DNA from: Caenimonas sp. SL110
GTDB lineage: Bacteria; Pseudomonadota; Gammaproteobacteria; Burkholderiales; Burkholderiaceae_C
Assembly (NCBI RefSeq): GCF_001044395.1
Contig: NZ_JANU01000022.1
Coordinates: forward strand, 1 to 64,000
Length of the DNA: 64,000 nucleotides
Direction: 5' to 3'
In this document: piece by piece, positions 57,462 through 64,000 of the stretch
Layout of the letters: each line of letters starts with the position of its first letter
How positions within the stretch are numbered: the stretch's first letter is position 1
Program-made: the position numbers and the translations under genes
The notes under the pieces: model-generated
Seen by the model: the letters and a program-made list of their open reading frames with translations, nothing else
Told to the model about the DNA's origin: nothing
Database searches by the model: none

Positions 57462-59168
57462 ATGTGTTTCCATTCCGGCTGCCTGCGTTGGGTGGCCGCT
57501 TTTCTGATGGCAGTCCTGATGTCGGCCCCTGCGCTGGCGCGAACGACGCTCGACCTCGATTCCGCCAACCAGCCCATTGCGCTGCTGGATTGGGGCGATG
57601 CGTGGATCGACGCGACCGGCATGGCCAAGGCCGATGCCATCGCCACCAACGCGTCCTTGCCCTGGGAGCCGACGCGCATGGCCGCGGTGTATCCGCTTGC
57701 CACCGGCAAGGCCCTGTGGGTGCGATTCACGGTCCCGCCCGCGCCTGACGCCGAGCGCTGGTATCTTGAGATCCCGTATCCATCGGTCAATCGGGTCACG
57801 CTCTATTCGCCTGACAGCGTAGGCCAGTGGATCGCGCAGACCGCCGGGGATTCGCTGCCGGTTGCCGAATGGCCGGTGCCGCATCGCCATCCCCTGTTGC
57901 CGATACAGGTGTCAGCCGAGACGCCCCGCAGCTACCTGCTGAAAATCGAGAATTCCCATAGCTACAGCGCGCCCTTGATGTTCGTGAGCGAAAGCTACCT
58001 GAGCCGCAGCGAGCAACGAACATCGCTCATTCTCGGAATCTATTTCGGGCTGGCCGGACTGGCCGTCGCAGTGGCCCTGCTGAGCGCGATCTCGCTGCGC
58101 GACAAGGCGTACGCGTTCTATGCGCTCAGCGTGGCACTGATGGCGCTCAGCCAGGCGGCGATGACCGGTATTGGCGGGCTTCACCTGTGGCCCCGGTCGG
58201 CCTGGTGGAACGATCTGTCTCCGATGCTGCTGCCGGTGCTGACGGTGGGTGCAACGATCTGGTTCTTCGCCGAAGCCGTTTCCATTGCCGAGCGTTCGCG
58301 CCGCCTGCACCTTGGAATGGTGGCGCTGTCGCTGCTGGCGATCCTTGCCGCCGCTGCCATCGTCTTTGTGGAAGCTTCGCACCGCTTCCGGATCATGGTG
58401 CCGTACGTCGTCATCGCGATCTCCGTAGCGCTGGCGATCATTGTCTGGGCGGCGAGCCGCGGGGACCGCTACGCGATGTGGCTGCTGCTGGGCATGGTGC
58501 CGGTGGTCCTGGGCTCGCTGGGTCCGATCTTGCGCGTGGCGGGCGTGATTCCGGCCAGTTTCTGGACAGCGCATGGCATGCAGATCGGCATCGCCATCGA
58601 GCTGCCAGTGCTGCTGGTCGTGCTGATGTTGCGAAGCCAGCAGCGCCGCGAACACAACCGGCGCATACAGGGCCTGGACCGCATCGATCCGGCAACGGGT
58701 CTCATCAACGGGCAGGTGTTCAGGGAAAGGCTGGTGCGCATGATGCTGCGTGCGCAACGCCTGAAGTACCAGAGCGCCGTGATGCTGATCGACGTCGTGA
58801 ACATCGAGCAGGTGCGGCGCGACTTCGGCCCGCGCGACGCGGCCGAGTTGCCCTTGCAGGTGGCCGGCCGCCTGCTGTCGGCGGCGCGCGAAATCGACGG
58901 TGTGGCGCGGCTGTCGGACCTGCGGTTCGGCATGCTGATCGAGGGGCCCCTCAATGCCGAAGACGCGGCTTCGGCAGGCCCGCGCATCGTCGCCCGGTGC
59001 CTGATGCCGTTCAAGAACAAGCCCGTGGAATGGGTGGCTCAGGTGCGCGTGGCGCAGACGATGGTGCCACCCGATCGCGGCGACGCCGACACAGTGTTGG
59101 CGCGGCTCGAAGCGCTGCTCGCGGCCGTCCCGGCGGACAGCAAGCGCGCGGTGTTCACCATCAGGTAA
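57462..59168 (+). CDS. 7TMR-DISM receptor with degenerate GGDEF domain
   Basis: A 568-residue membrane receptor. A signal peptide (1-26) is followed by an extracytoplasmic 7TMR-DISMED2-like sensor (about 27-180), seven transmembrane helices (about 187-390) and a cytoplasmic GGDEF-like domain (about 400-568). Where active diguanylate cyclases have GGDEF, this protein has SDLRF (485-489), so catalysis is not expected; the domain may bind c-di-GMP or signal by protein contact. A GAGGAG ribosome-binding site precedes the ATG. The ligand is unknown; related sensors bind carbohydrates. Confidence 0.87.
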   Translation: MCFHSGCLRWVAAFLMAVLMSAPALARTTLDLDSANQPIALLDWGDAWIDATGMAKADAIATNASLPWEPTRMAAVYPLATGKALWVRFTVPPAPDAERWYLEIPYPSVNRVTLYSPDSVGQWIAQTAGDSLPVAEWPVPHRHPLLPIQVSAETPRSYLLKIENSHSYSAPLMFVSESYLSRSEQRTSLILGIYFGLAGLAVAVALLSAISLRDKAYAFYALSVALMALSQAAMTGIGGLHLWPRSAWWNDLSPMLLPVLTVGATIWFFAEAVSIAERSRRLHLGMVALSLLAILAAAAIVFVEASHRFRIMVPYVVIAISVALAIIVWAASRGDRYAMWLLLGMVPVVLGSLGPILRVAGVIPASFWTAHGMQIGIAIELPVLLVVLMLRSQQRREHNRRIQGLDRIDPATGLINGQVFRERLVRMMLRAQRLKYQSAVMLIDVVNIEQVRRDFGPRDAAELPLQVAGRLLSAAREIDGVARLSDLRFGMLIEGPLNAEDAASAGPRIVARCLMPFKNKPVEWVAQVRVAQTMVPPDRGDADTVLARLEALLAAVPADSKRAVFTIR

Positions 59169-59171
59169 TGC

Positions 59172-60098
59172 TCATTTGCCCTTGCGCTGCGCCCGCGGAT
59201 GCGCGGCGTCATACGCCTTGGCCAGGTGCTGGAAGTCAAGTCGCGTGTAAACCTGCGTCGTGGTGATGTTGGCGTGCCCCAGCAGTTCCTGCACGGCACG
59301 CAAGTCGCCACTCGACTGCAGCATGTGGCTCGCAAACGAATGCCGCAGCATGTGCGGATGTACCGGCGTGGAGAGACCTGCGAGCAAGCTCCTGCGCTTG
59401 AGTCGCTGCCAGATCGACTGCGCGGTCAGACGCGTGGAATTGCGTCCGATAAAAAGCGCAGGCTGGTCTGCCTTGGCTTGTTGGTTGCGCACGGCGAGCC
59501 ATTGACCAAGGGCCTGCGCCGCCTTGCTGCCGACCGGCACACTGCGCCGCTTGCCGCCCTTGCCGAGCACATGGGCCTCCTGCGCCTGGAGGTCGACCCA
59601 GCCACGCGCCGCCGTGCTCGCGAGCACATCGAGCCCCACCAGTTCACCCACCCGCAACCCGCACCCATAAAGAAGCTCGACGATGGCCGCATCGCGCGCG
59701 TCGAGCCAGGGGTCGCCCGTCTCGTCGCTGAAATCAGCCAGCTGCACCGAGTCATCGACGGCCAGCGCCTTGGGCAAGGGCTTGGGTGCTTTCGGCGCGC
59801 GCACATCAACCACCGGATTGCTGTCAACCAGCCCCTGACGCCCCAGCCACACGTAAAACCCGCGCCATCCCGACAGGATGAGCGCAATGCCCCGTCCGCT
59901 GCGCCCTGCCCCATGCATCTGCGCGACCCAGCGGCGAATGTGGGTGTTTTGGACTTGCTGCAAAGCGACACCTGCGGCCACGGCGTTGTCGGTGAGCTTG
60001 TGCAGATCGAGCGAGTAAAGCTCGACCGTGCGCGCCGCCAGGCGTTTTTCGACCCGCACATGCTCCAGGTATCTGTCGACGAGCGCGGCGTCGTCCAC
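59172..60098 (-). CDS. xerC: Tyrosine recombinase XerC
   Basis: A 308-residue site-specific recombinase resolving chromosome dimers at dif with XerD. The catalytic residues are recognisable: Arg in CGLRVGELVG, HPHMLRHSFASH, LLGHANITTTQVYT with the nucleophile Tyr. The start is GTG at 60098. Downstream of the DUF484 gene, as in the classical dapF-DUF484-xerC order. Confidence 0.96.
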   Translation of the reverse strand: MDDAALVDRYLEHVRVEKRLAARTVELYSLDLHKLTDNAVAAGVALQQVQNTHIRRWVAQMHGAGRSGRGIALILSGWRGFYVWLGRQGLVDSNPVVDVRAPKAPKPLPKALAVDDSVQLADFSDETGDPWLDARDAAIVELLYGCGLRVGELVGLDVLASTAARGWVDLQAQEAHVLGKGGKRRSVPVGSKAAQALGQWLAVRNQQAKADQPALFIGRNSTRLTAQSIWQRLKRRSLLAGLSTPVHPHMLRHSFASHMLQSSGDLRAVQELLGHANITTTQVYTRLDFQHLAKAYDAAHPRAQRKGK

Positions 60099-60104
60099 GG
60101 CTGA

Positions 60105-60812
60105 TTACCTCGGGCGAAGGCGCATCAGGGCAGCACTGGCAAGCTCGCCGATTCGCTCCAGGAAATCCGTGCCCATGCCGCTCTGGAAGCGCTGCGGGTC
60201 GGGCGAGGCGAGCACCAGCATGCCGAAGGCCGGCGCATTGCCGCCCGGGGTGTGCTCTCGTAGCGGAATCAGGGCCAGCGACATCGCCATCGCCGGATCG
60301 ACAAGCCAGCCGGCCGCCTCGAAGCCGGAGTTCACGCCGCAGTACGGCATGGTCAGCGACGAAGCAAAGGTCCTGGCGTCGTCACTCACGCCTTCGGCAA
60401 ACACCTCGGCGCCGTAGCGGCTGTCCACATCCCAGACCTTGATGGCGGTCTGGGGCACATGAAACTGTGAGGCGATTTCTGCCGCGATGGTGATCGGAAG
60501 TGCGCGTCCGGACTGCACCTGGAACAGGATGCGGGCCCAGCGGTGCAGGCGGTCCGCGATGATCACGTTGTCGTTGCCGTTGCGAACCATGTCCATCAGG
60601 CGATGCTCCAGCGCCTTGATCTTCTCGCGCAGCATTTCGGCCTGCCGCTCCTGCAGGCTCACCGCGCGGTTGCCGTGCGGGCTGGTGAGCTGCACGCTGG
60701 CGAGCAGCTGGGCGTGGCGCGCAAAAAAGTCGGGGGTGTTCGCCAGGTAATTGGCGATGTCGTCTTCGGTGATCGGATTCATCGCGCTGCCTGCCGTGGA
60801 TTGAACTGTCAT
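60105..60812 (-). CDS. DUF484-family protein
   Basis: A 235-residue cytoplasmic protein. An N-terminal helical part with FFARHAQLL and [14 protein letters not shown] (coiled coil, about 50-80) precedes a GAF-like domain (about 95-230). The family lies between dapF and xerC in many proteobacteria; its role is not established. The ATG overlaps the dapF stop as ATGA. Confidence 0.9.
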   Translation of the reverse strand: MTVQSTAGSAMNPITEDDIANYLANTPDFFARHAQLLASVQLTSPHGNRAVSLQERQAEMLREKIKALEHRLMDMVRNGNDNVIIADRLHRWARILFQVQSGRALPITIAAEIASQFHVPQTAIKVWDVDSRYGAEVFAEGVSDDARTFASSLTMPYCGVNSGFEAAGWLVDPAMAMSLALIPLREHTPGGNAPAFGMLVLASPDPQRFQSGMGTDFLERIGELASAALMRLRPR

Positions 60813-61699
60813 TGATCGGGTACCTCTATTTCGCCTTCAAACACGGTGACGGCCGGGCCCGTCATGAAAACCGGTGCCGTGCCCTGCGGGCCGTCGATGT
60901 CACCAGCCCACTCGATTGTGAGCATGCCGCCGTGCGTTTGAACATCGACTCGTGAATCGAGCCGCCCCAGCCGGATGCCGGCCACGACCGCCGCGCATGC
61001 GCCGGTGCCGCATGCCAGCGTTTCGCCTGCGCCCCGCTCCCACACCCGAAGCCGGATGTGCGACCGGTCGACCACCTGCATGAATCCCGCGTTGACGCGA
61101 TTGGGAAACCGCGGATGGTGCTCGACCAGGGGACCCTGGGTCGCCAGCGGCGCAGCGTCGACATCGGCGACCTCCTGCACCGCGTGCGGGTTGCCCATCG
61201 ACAGGACCGCTACTGAAACGATAGCGGAATCGGCACGCGTGCCGAGCACCAGGTTCCACTTCTCCCACGCGCCGTCTGGCTGCGGCGAGAGTCCGGCCAT
61301 GTCGAAAGGAATTTTTTGGGGTTCGAACACCGGCGGTCCCATGTCAACGGTCACGCGGCCGTCGGCATGGAGCTGCGGCTCGATCACGCCGGAGAGCGTC
61401 TTGACCCGCACGCGGCTTTGCTGGGTGAGACCCTTGTCCGAGACGTAGCGCGCGAAGCAGCGCGCGCCATTGCCGCACTGCTCGACTTCGCCGCCGTCGG
61501 CGTTGTGGATCACATATTCGAAGTCGATGCCGGCGCCCGGCGACGGGCGCACCGACAGCACCTGGTCGGCGCCCACGCCAAAGTGGCGGTCAGCCAGAAA
61601 GCGGTACTGTGCAGCGCTCAGGCCCAGCGGGCCGCGCGTCTCGTCGAGCACCACGAAGTCGTTGCCCGCGCCCTGCATCTTGGTGAAGCGAATTCGCAT
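60809..61699 (-). CDS. dapF: Diaminopimelate epimerase
   Basis: A 296-residue cofactor-independent epimerase converting LL-DAP to meso-DAP for MurE and lysine synthesis. The N-terminal [13 protein letters not shown] and both active-site cysteines ([13 protein letters not shown] and ACGTGACA) are intact. The start is fixed by homology; GATAAT ends 6 nt upstream. Confidence 0.97.
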   Translation of the reverse strand: MRIRFTKMQGAGNDFVVLDETRGPLGLSAAQYRFLADRHFGVGADQVLSVRPSPGAGIDFEYVIHNADGGEVEQCGNGARCFARYVSDKGLTQQSRVRVKTLSGVIEPQLHADGRVTVDMGPPVFEPQKIPFDMAGLSPQPDGAWEKWNLVLGTRADSAIVSVAVLSMGNPHAVQEVADVDAAPLATQGPLVEHHPRFPNRVNAGFMQVVDRSHIRLRVWERGAGETLACGTGACAAVVAGIRLGRLDSRVDVQTHGGMLTIEWAGDIDGPQGTAPVFMTGPAVTVFEGEIEVPDQ

Positions 61700-61705
61700 G
61701 GCGGG

Positions 61706-61711
61706 ATTATC
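61706..61711 (-). promoter_or_regulatory. Candidate -10 (GATAAT) of dapF
   Basis: GATAAT ends 6 nt before the dapF ATG; no Shine-Dalgarno. Confidence 0.5.
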
Positions 61712-61755
61712 GGGCCTGCGATGGGCGCACACGCCAACTGATGCAGCGCCGCCGC

Positions 61756-61761
61756 GATAAT
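61756..61761 (+). promoter_or_regulatory. Candidate -10 (GATAAT) of the Nudix-MBL gene
   Basis: GATAAT ends 6 nt before ATG 61768 and supports that start over ATG 61741. No Shine-Dalgarno is present. Confidence 0.5.
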
Positions 61762-61767
61762 GCACGG

Positions 61768-63405
61768 ATGGTCCGCCCCACGCAGTTGCTCCACCCCCAA
61801 CGGGAACCCGCCGCGCCGCGGCCTGCCGCCACTGTGCTGCTCGTTCGCGATACCCATGCGGGTATCGAAGTGCTCATGACGCGCCGCTCAGCTACCGCAA
61901 GCTTCGCACCGGGCGCCTACGTTTTTCCGGGTGGCACCATCGACGCCGCCGACGCTCAGGCCCACGCCTTCGCCAGGCGCCGCCCCACACAGGACGACAC
62001 GCGCCTGACCCAGTCCATTGCCGCGATCCGCGAGAGCTTTGAAGAACTGGGCATCCTGATCGCCCGTCATGCCGATGGTCGCGGGGCGTCAGCCGATGAC
62101 ATCGCTGCGATCGACCGCCACGGACCCTTTGTCCAGCAGTGCGCCGAGCGCGGCCTCATGCTTGCCGCCGACGAAGTCTTTGTGTTCGCGCACTGGATCA
62201 CCGACCGGGACCTGCCGCGCCGGTTCGACGTGCCTTTTCTCATCGCGCGCATGCCCGAGGGACAGTCGCCCGTTGCCGATGAGTCCGAGCAGTTCGAGCC
62301 GGTGTGGGCACGGCCTGCCGATGCGCTCGCTCGCCACGAGGCCGGATCGTTTTTCATGGTTTATCCGACCATCCGAACGCTGGAGCGCCTGGCGAAGTTC
62401 GCATCGGTCAAGGACGTGCTCGATGCCTGCGCGAGCGAACAGCCCTTGTGGACGAGTTGCCCACGCGCCGGCATGGTCAGTGGTGTCGACACGCGTTTCA
62501 TGGAGCACGAGATGCAGTTCGGCGAACTGGCCCTTGTGAGCCCCGACGGCCAGTACGCACACCACCTGGACTGGCGCACCGACGACGCAGTGCAGCTGCT
62601 GAAGAACCTGACCCGAATCACCGCGCCCAACCCCGGCGTCATGACCGGCCCCGGCACGAACAGCTACCTCATCGGTGATCCTTCCTCGGGTTACATCGCG
62701 ATCGATCCTGGCCCCCTGGACCCCGACCACCTGGAGCGCATCTGGCGCACGGCGGGAGGCGATATCCGCATGATCGTGTGCACGCACTCGCATCCCGATC
62801 ACTCGCCCGGTGCCAAGCCGTTGCAGGCGATGTGCAAGAACAAGCCACCGATCCTGGGGCTCGCGTCACTTCCCACGGCGCGCGCCGCCAGCGAATTCGT
62901 GCCGGACAGGCCGCTGGCCGACCGCGAGCGGCTGGTGCTCGAAGGCGGCGGGCAGTCCCACACGCTGGAAGTGATTCACACGCCGGGCCACGCGGCCAAT
63001 CACCTGTGCCTGGTGATGATTGAAGACGGCTTGCTCATCTCCGGCGATCACGTGCTCAACGGCAGCACCACGGTGGTCGATCCGCCCGATGGCGACATGA
63101 CCGATTACCTGGAGTCTCTGGACAAGCTCACGGCTGCGTGCGAGATGTACGGCATCGAATTCATCCTGCCCGCGCACGGCCACGTGCTCGGATTCGCGCC
63201 GCAGGCGATCGCGCGGCTCAAGTCGCACCGGCTGCAACGCGAGGCCAAGGTCGTCGCTGCGATGCGGGCCAAGCCCCACGCGGGCCCCGAGGAATGGGTG
63301 CCGCTTGCGTATGACGACGTGCCTGCGCGCATGTGGCCGGTCGCCAAGCGGTCACTGATTGCGCATGTGCAGCGCATCGAAGCGCTGGGCCTGGCGCATG
63401 GCTGA
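61768..63405 (+). CDS. Nudix - metallo-beta-lactamase fusion (LACTB2-like)
   Basis: A 545-residue two-domain protein. N-terminal Nudix domain (about 1-230): PGGTID and RESFEELGI form the Nudix core, with an insertion between them as in NUDT7/8/19-type CoA hydrolases. C-terminal MBL domain (about 250-520): Zn motifs [27 protein letters not shown] and PAHGH, closest in style to LACTB2-like hydrolases. Fused proteins of this type are seen in proteobacteria; a link between nucleotide/CoA turnover and thioester or RNA hydrolysis is speculative. The stop overlaps the next start by 8 nt. Confidence 0.85.
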   Translation: MVRPTQLLHPQREPAAPRPAATVLLVRDTHAGIEVLMTRRSATASFAPGAYVFPGGTIDAADAQAHAFARRRPTQDDTRLTQSIAAIRESFEELGILIARHADGRGASADDIAAIDRHGPFVQQCAERGLMLAADEVFVFAHWITDRDLPRRFDVPFLIARMPEGQSPVADESEQFEPVWARPADALARHEAGSFFMVYPTIRTLERLAKFASVKDVLDACASEQPLWTSCPRAGMVSGVDTRFMEHEMQFGELALVSPDGQYAHHLDWRTDDAVQLLKNLTRITAPNPGVMTGPGTNSYLIGDPSSGYIAIDPGPLDPDHLERIWRTAGGDIRMIVCTHSHPDHSPGAKPLQAMCKNKPPILGLASLPTARAASEFVPDRPLADRERLVLEGGGQSHTLEVIHTPGHAANHLCLVMIEDGLLISGDHVLNGSTTVVDPPDGDMTDYLESLDKLTAACEMYGIEFILPAHGHVLGFAPQAIARLKSHRLQREAKVVAAMRAKPHAGPEEWVPLAYDDVPARMWPVAKRSLIAHVQRIEALGLAHG

Positions 63406-64000
63406 GATCGAACCCATTCGCCTGGCCAAGCGCGTCGCTGCGCAAATGCAATGCTCGCGGCGCGAAGCAGAGCTGTACATCGAAGGCGGCTGGGTGCGCG
63501 TCGATGGCAAGCTGGTTGAAGAGCCGCAGGCCCGCGTGGCGCAGTCCCAACTCGTCGAGATTGCCGAAGGTGCGGTCCCTGAATTGCCCGCACCCATCAC
63601 CTTGCTCGTGCACAAAGCCGCGGGTGTGCCGTACCTGGAAGCGCCCAGCCTGTTGTCGCAGCAAAACCATGCCAATCCCGAAGGCGCCGGTCGCAACCTC
63701 ACCAAACGCGATTTCGACAAGCTCGAATCATTGATGGAAATGCCTGCGATGGCTCAGGGCCTGGCGGTGTACAGCCAGGACTTTCGCATCGTGCGCAAGC
63801 TCACCGAAGACGCCAACGTGATCGAGCAGGAGCTGATCGCCGAGGTCTCTGGAACGATCGCAGAAGGCGGGCTGGAGCGCCTTTGCCACGGCCTCTCGGT
63901 TCAGGGCCGGCCTTTGCCGCCCATCAAGGTGAGCTGGCAGAACGAGACAAAGCTGCGCTTCGCGATGAAGGGCATACGCCCCTCGCAGATCAGCTGGATG
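63398..64000 (+). CDS. S4-domain pseudouridine synthase-like protein (3' truncated)
   Basis: The frame is open to the window end (201 codons seen). The N-terminal S4 RNA-binding domain (RLAKRVAAQMQCSRREAELYI) is as in RsuA/RluF enzymes, followed by a region matching their catalytic domain start (ITLLVHKAAGVP). The position expected to carry the catalytic Asp of the GRLD motif reads MEMPAMAQGL, with no Asp. It may be a non-catalytic RNA-binding paralogue. ATG 63398 overlaps the previous gene by 8 nt. Confidence 0.75.
   Translation, partial: MAEIEPIRLAKRVAAQMQCSRREAELYIEGGWVRVDGKLVEEPQARVAQSQLVEIAEGAVPELPAPITLLVHKAAGVPYLEAPSLLSQQNHANPEGAGRNLTKRDFDKLESLMEMPAMAQGLAVYSQDFRIVRKLTEDANVIEQELIAEVSGTIAEGGLERLCHGLSVQGRPLPPIKVSWQNETKLRFAMKGIRPSQISWM

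Overview
The window is high-GC DNA from a betaproteobacterium of the Burkholderiales, most likely Comamonadaceae or a close relative. The placement rests on gene order and protein style: the dapF-DUF484-xerC block, accB-accC-prmA-DUF3426-PfkB, a cysteine-poor DksA next to hslVU, and a full dcw cluster followed by lpxC. No rRNA, tRNA, insertion sequence, prophage or CRISPR array was seen. The two ends are cut genes: an NRPS C-terminus on the left and an S4-domain pseudouridine-synthase-like gene on the right.

Layout. 1-3911 (+): tail of a nonribosomal peptide cluster, with carrier protein plus thioesterase, a second thioesterase, an MFS exporter and a Sfp-type phosphopantetheinyl transferase, all overlapping. 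3896-9308 (-): accB-accC-prmA, a zinc-ribbon membrane protein, a PfkB kinase and a TlpA-like thioredoxin. 9312-11332: an unknown gene and mpl. 11355-15875 (-): tldD, an unknown gene, an aromatic leader peptide with attenuator, aroG and another unknown gene. 15931-20031 (-): a receiver-cyclase-kinase fusion, an HIBADH-like dehydrogenase and rodA. 20051-27540 (+): YqiA-like esterase, RNase II family, TonB-like, aroE, mtgA, plsC-like, cdsA-like, ruvC. 27880-29715 (+): a GH8 endoglucanase lipoprotein. 29737-48033 (-): complete dcw cluster mraZ-rsmH-ftsL-ftsI-murE-murF-mraY-murD-ftsW-murG-murC-ddlB-ftsQ-ftsA-ftsZ, then terminator, lpxC and a small membrane protein. 48429-49745 (+): solitary HipA/YjjJ-like kinase. 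49750-57386 (-): rlmI, a COG0523 GTPase, dksA with a histone-H1-like tail, a STAS protein and hslV-hslU. 57462-59168 (+): 7TMR-DISM receptor with a degenerate GGDEF. 59172-61699 (-): dapF-DUF484-xerC. 61768-64000 (+): Nudix/metallo-beta-lactamase fusion and the S4 protein.

Functional themes. Much of the window builds the cell wall and membrane: mpl, rodA, mtgA, plsC/cdsA, the dcw cluster, lpxC and dapF. Shikimate-pathway genes (aroG, aroE) and fatty-acid entry (accBC) supply precursors.

Regulation readable from sequence. (1) A 27-residue leader peptide with six aromatic residues in seven codons precedes a textbook terminator in front of aroG. (2) Three 10-bp-spaced AGTGC/G boxes overlap an extended -10 promoter upstream of mraZ. 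(3) A sigma-32-like promoter precedes hslV. (4) At least thirteen start codons have a -10-like hexamer ending only 6-9 nt upstream and no Shine-Dalgarno, which suggests widespread leaderless transcription. (5) A 32-codon ORF with its own ribosome-binding site overlaps the ftsZ start by ATGA. All functional statements are inferred from sequence; no database search was run.
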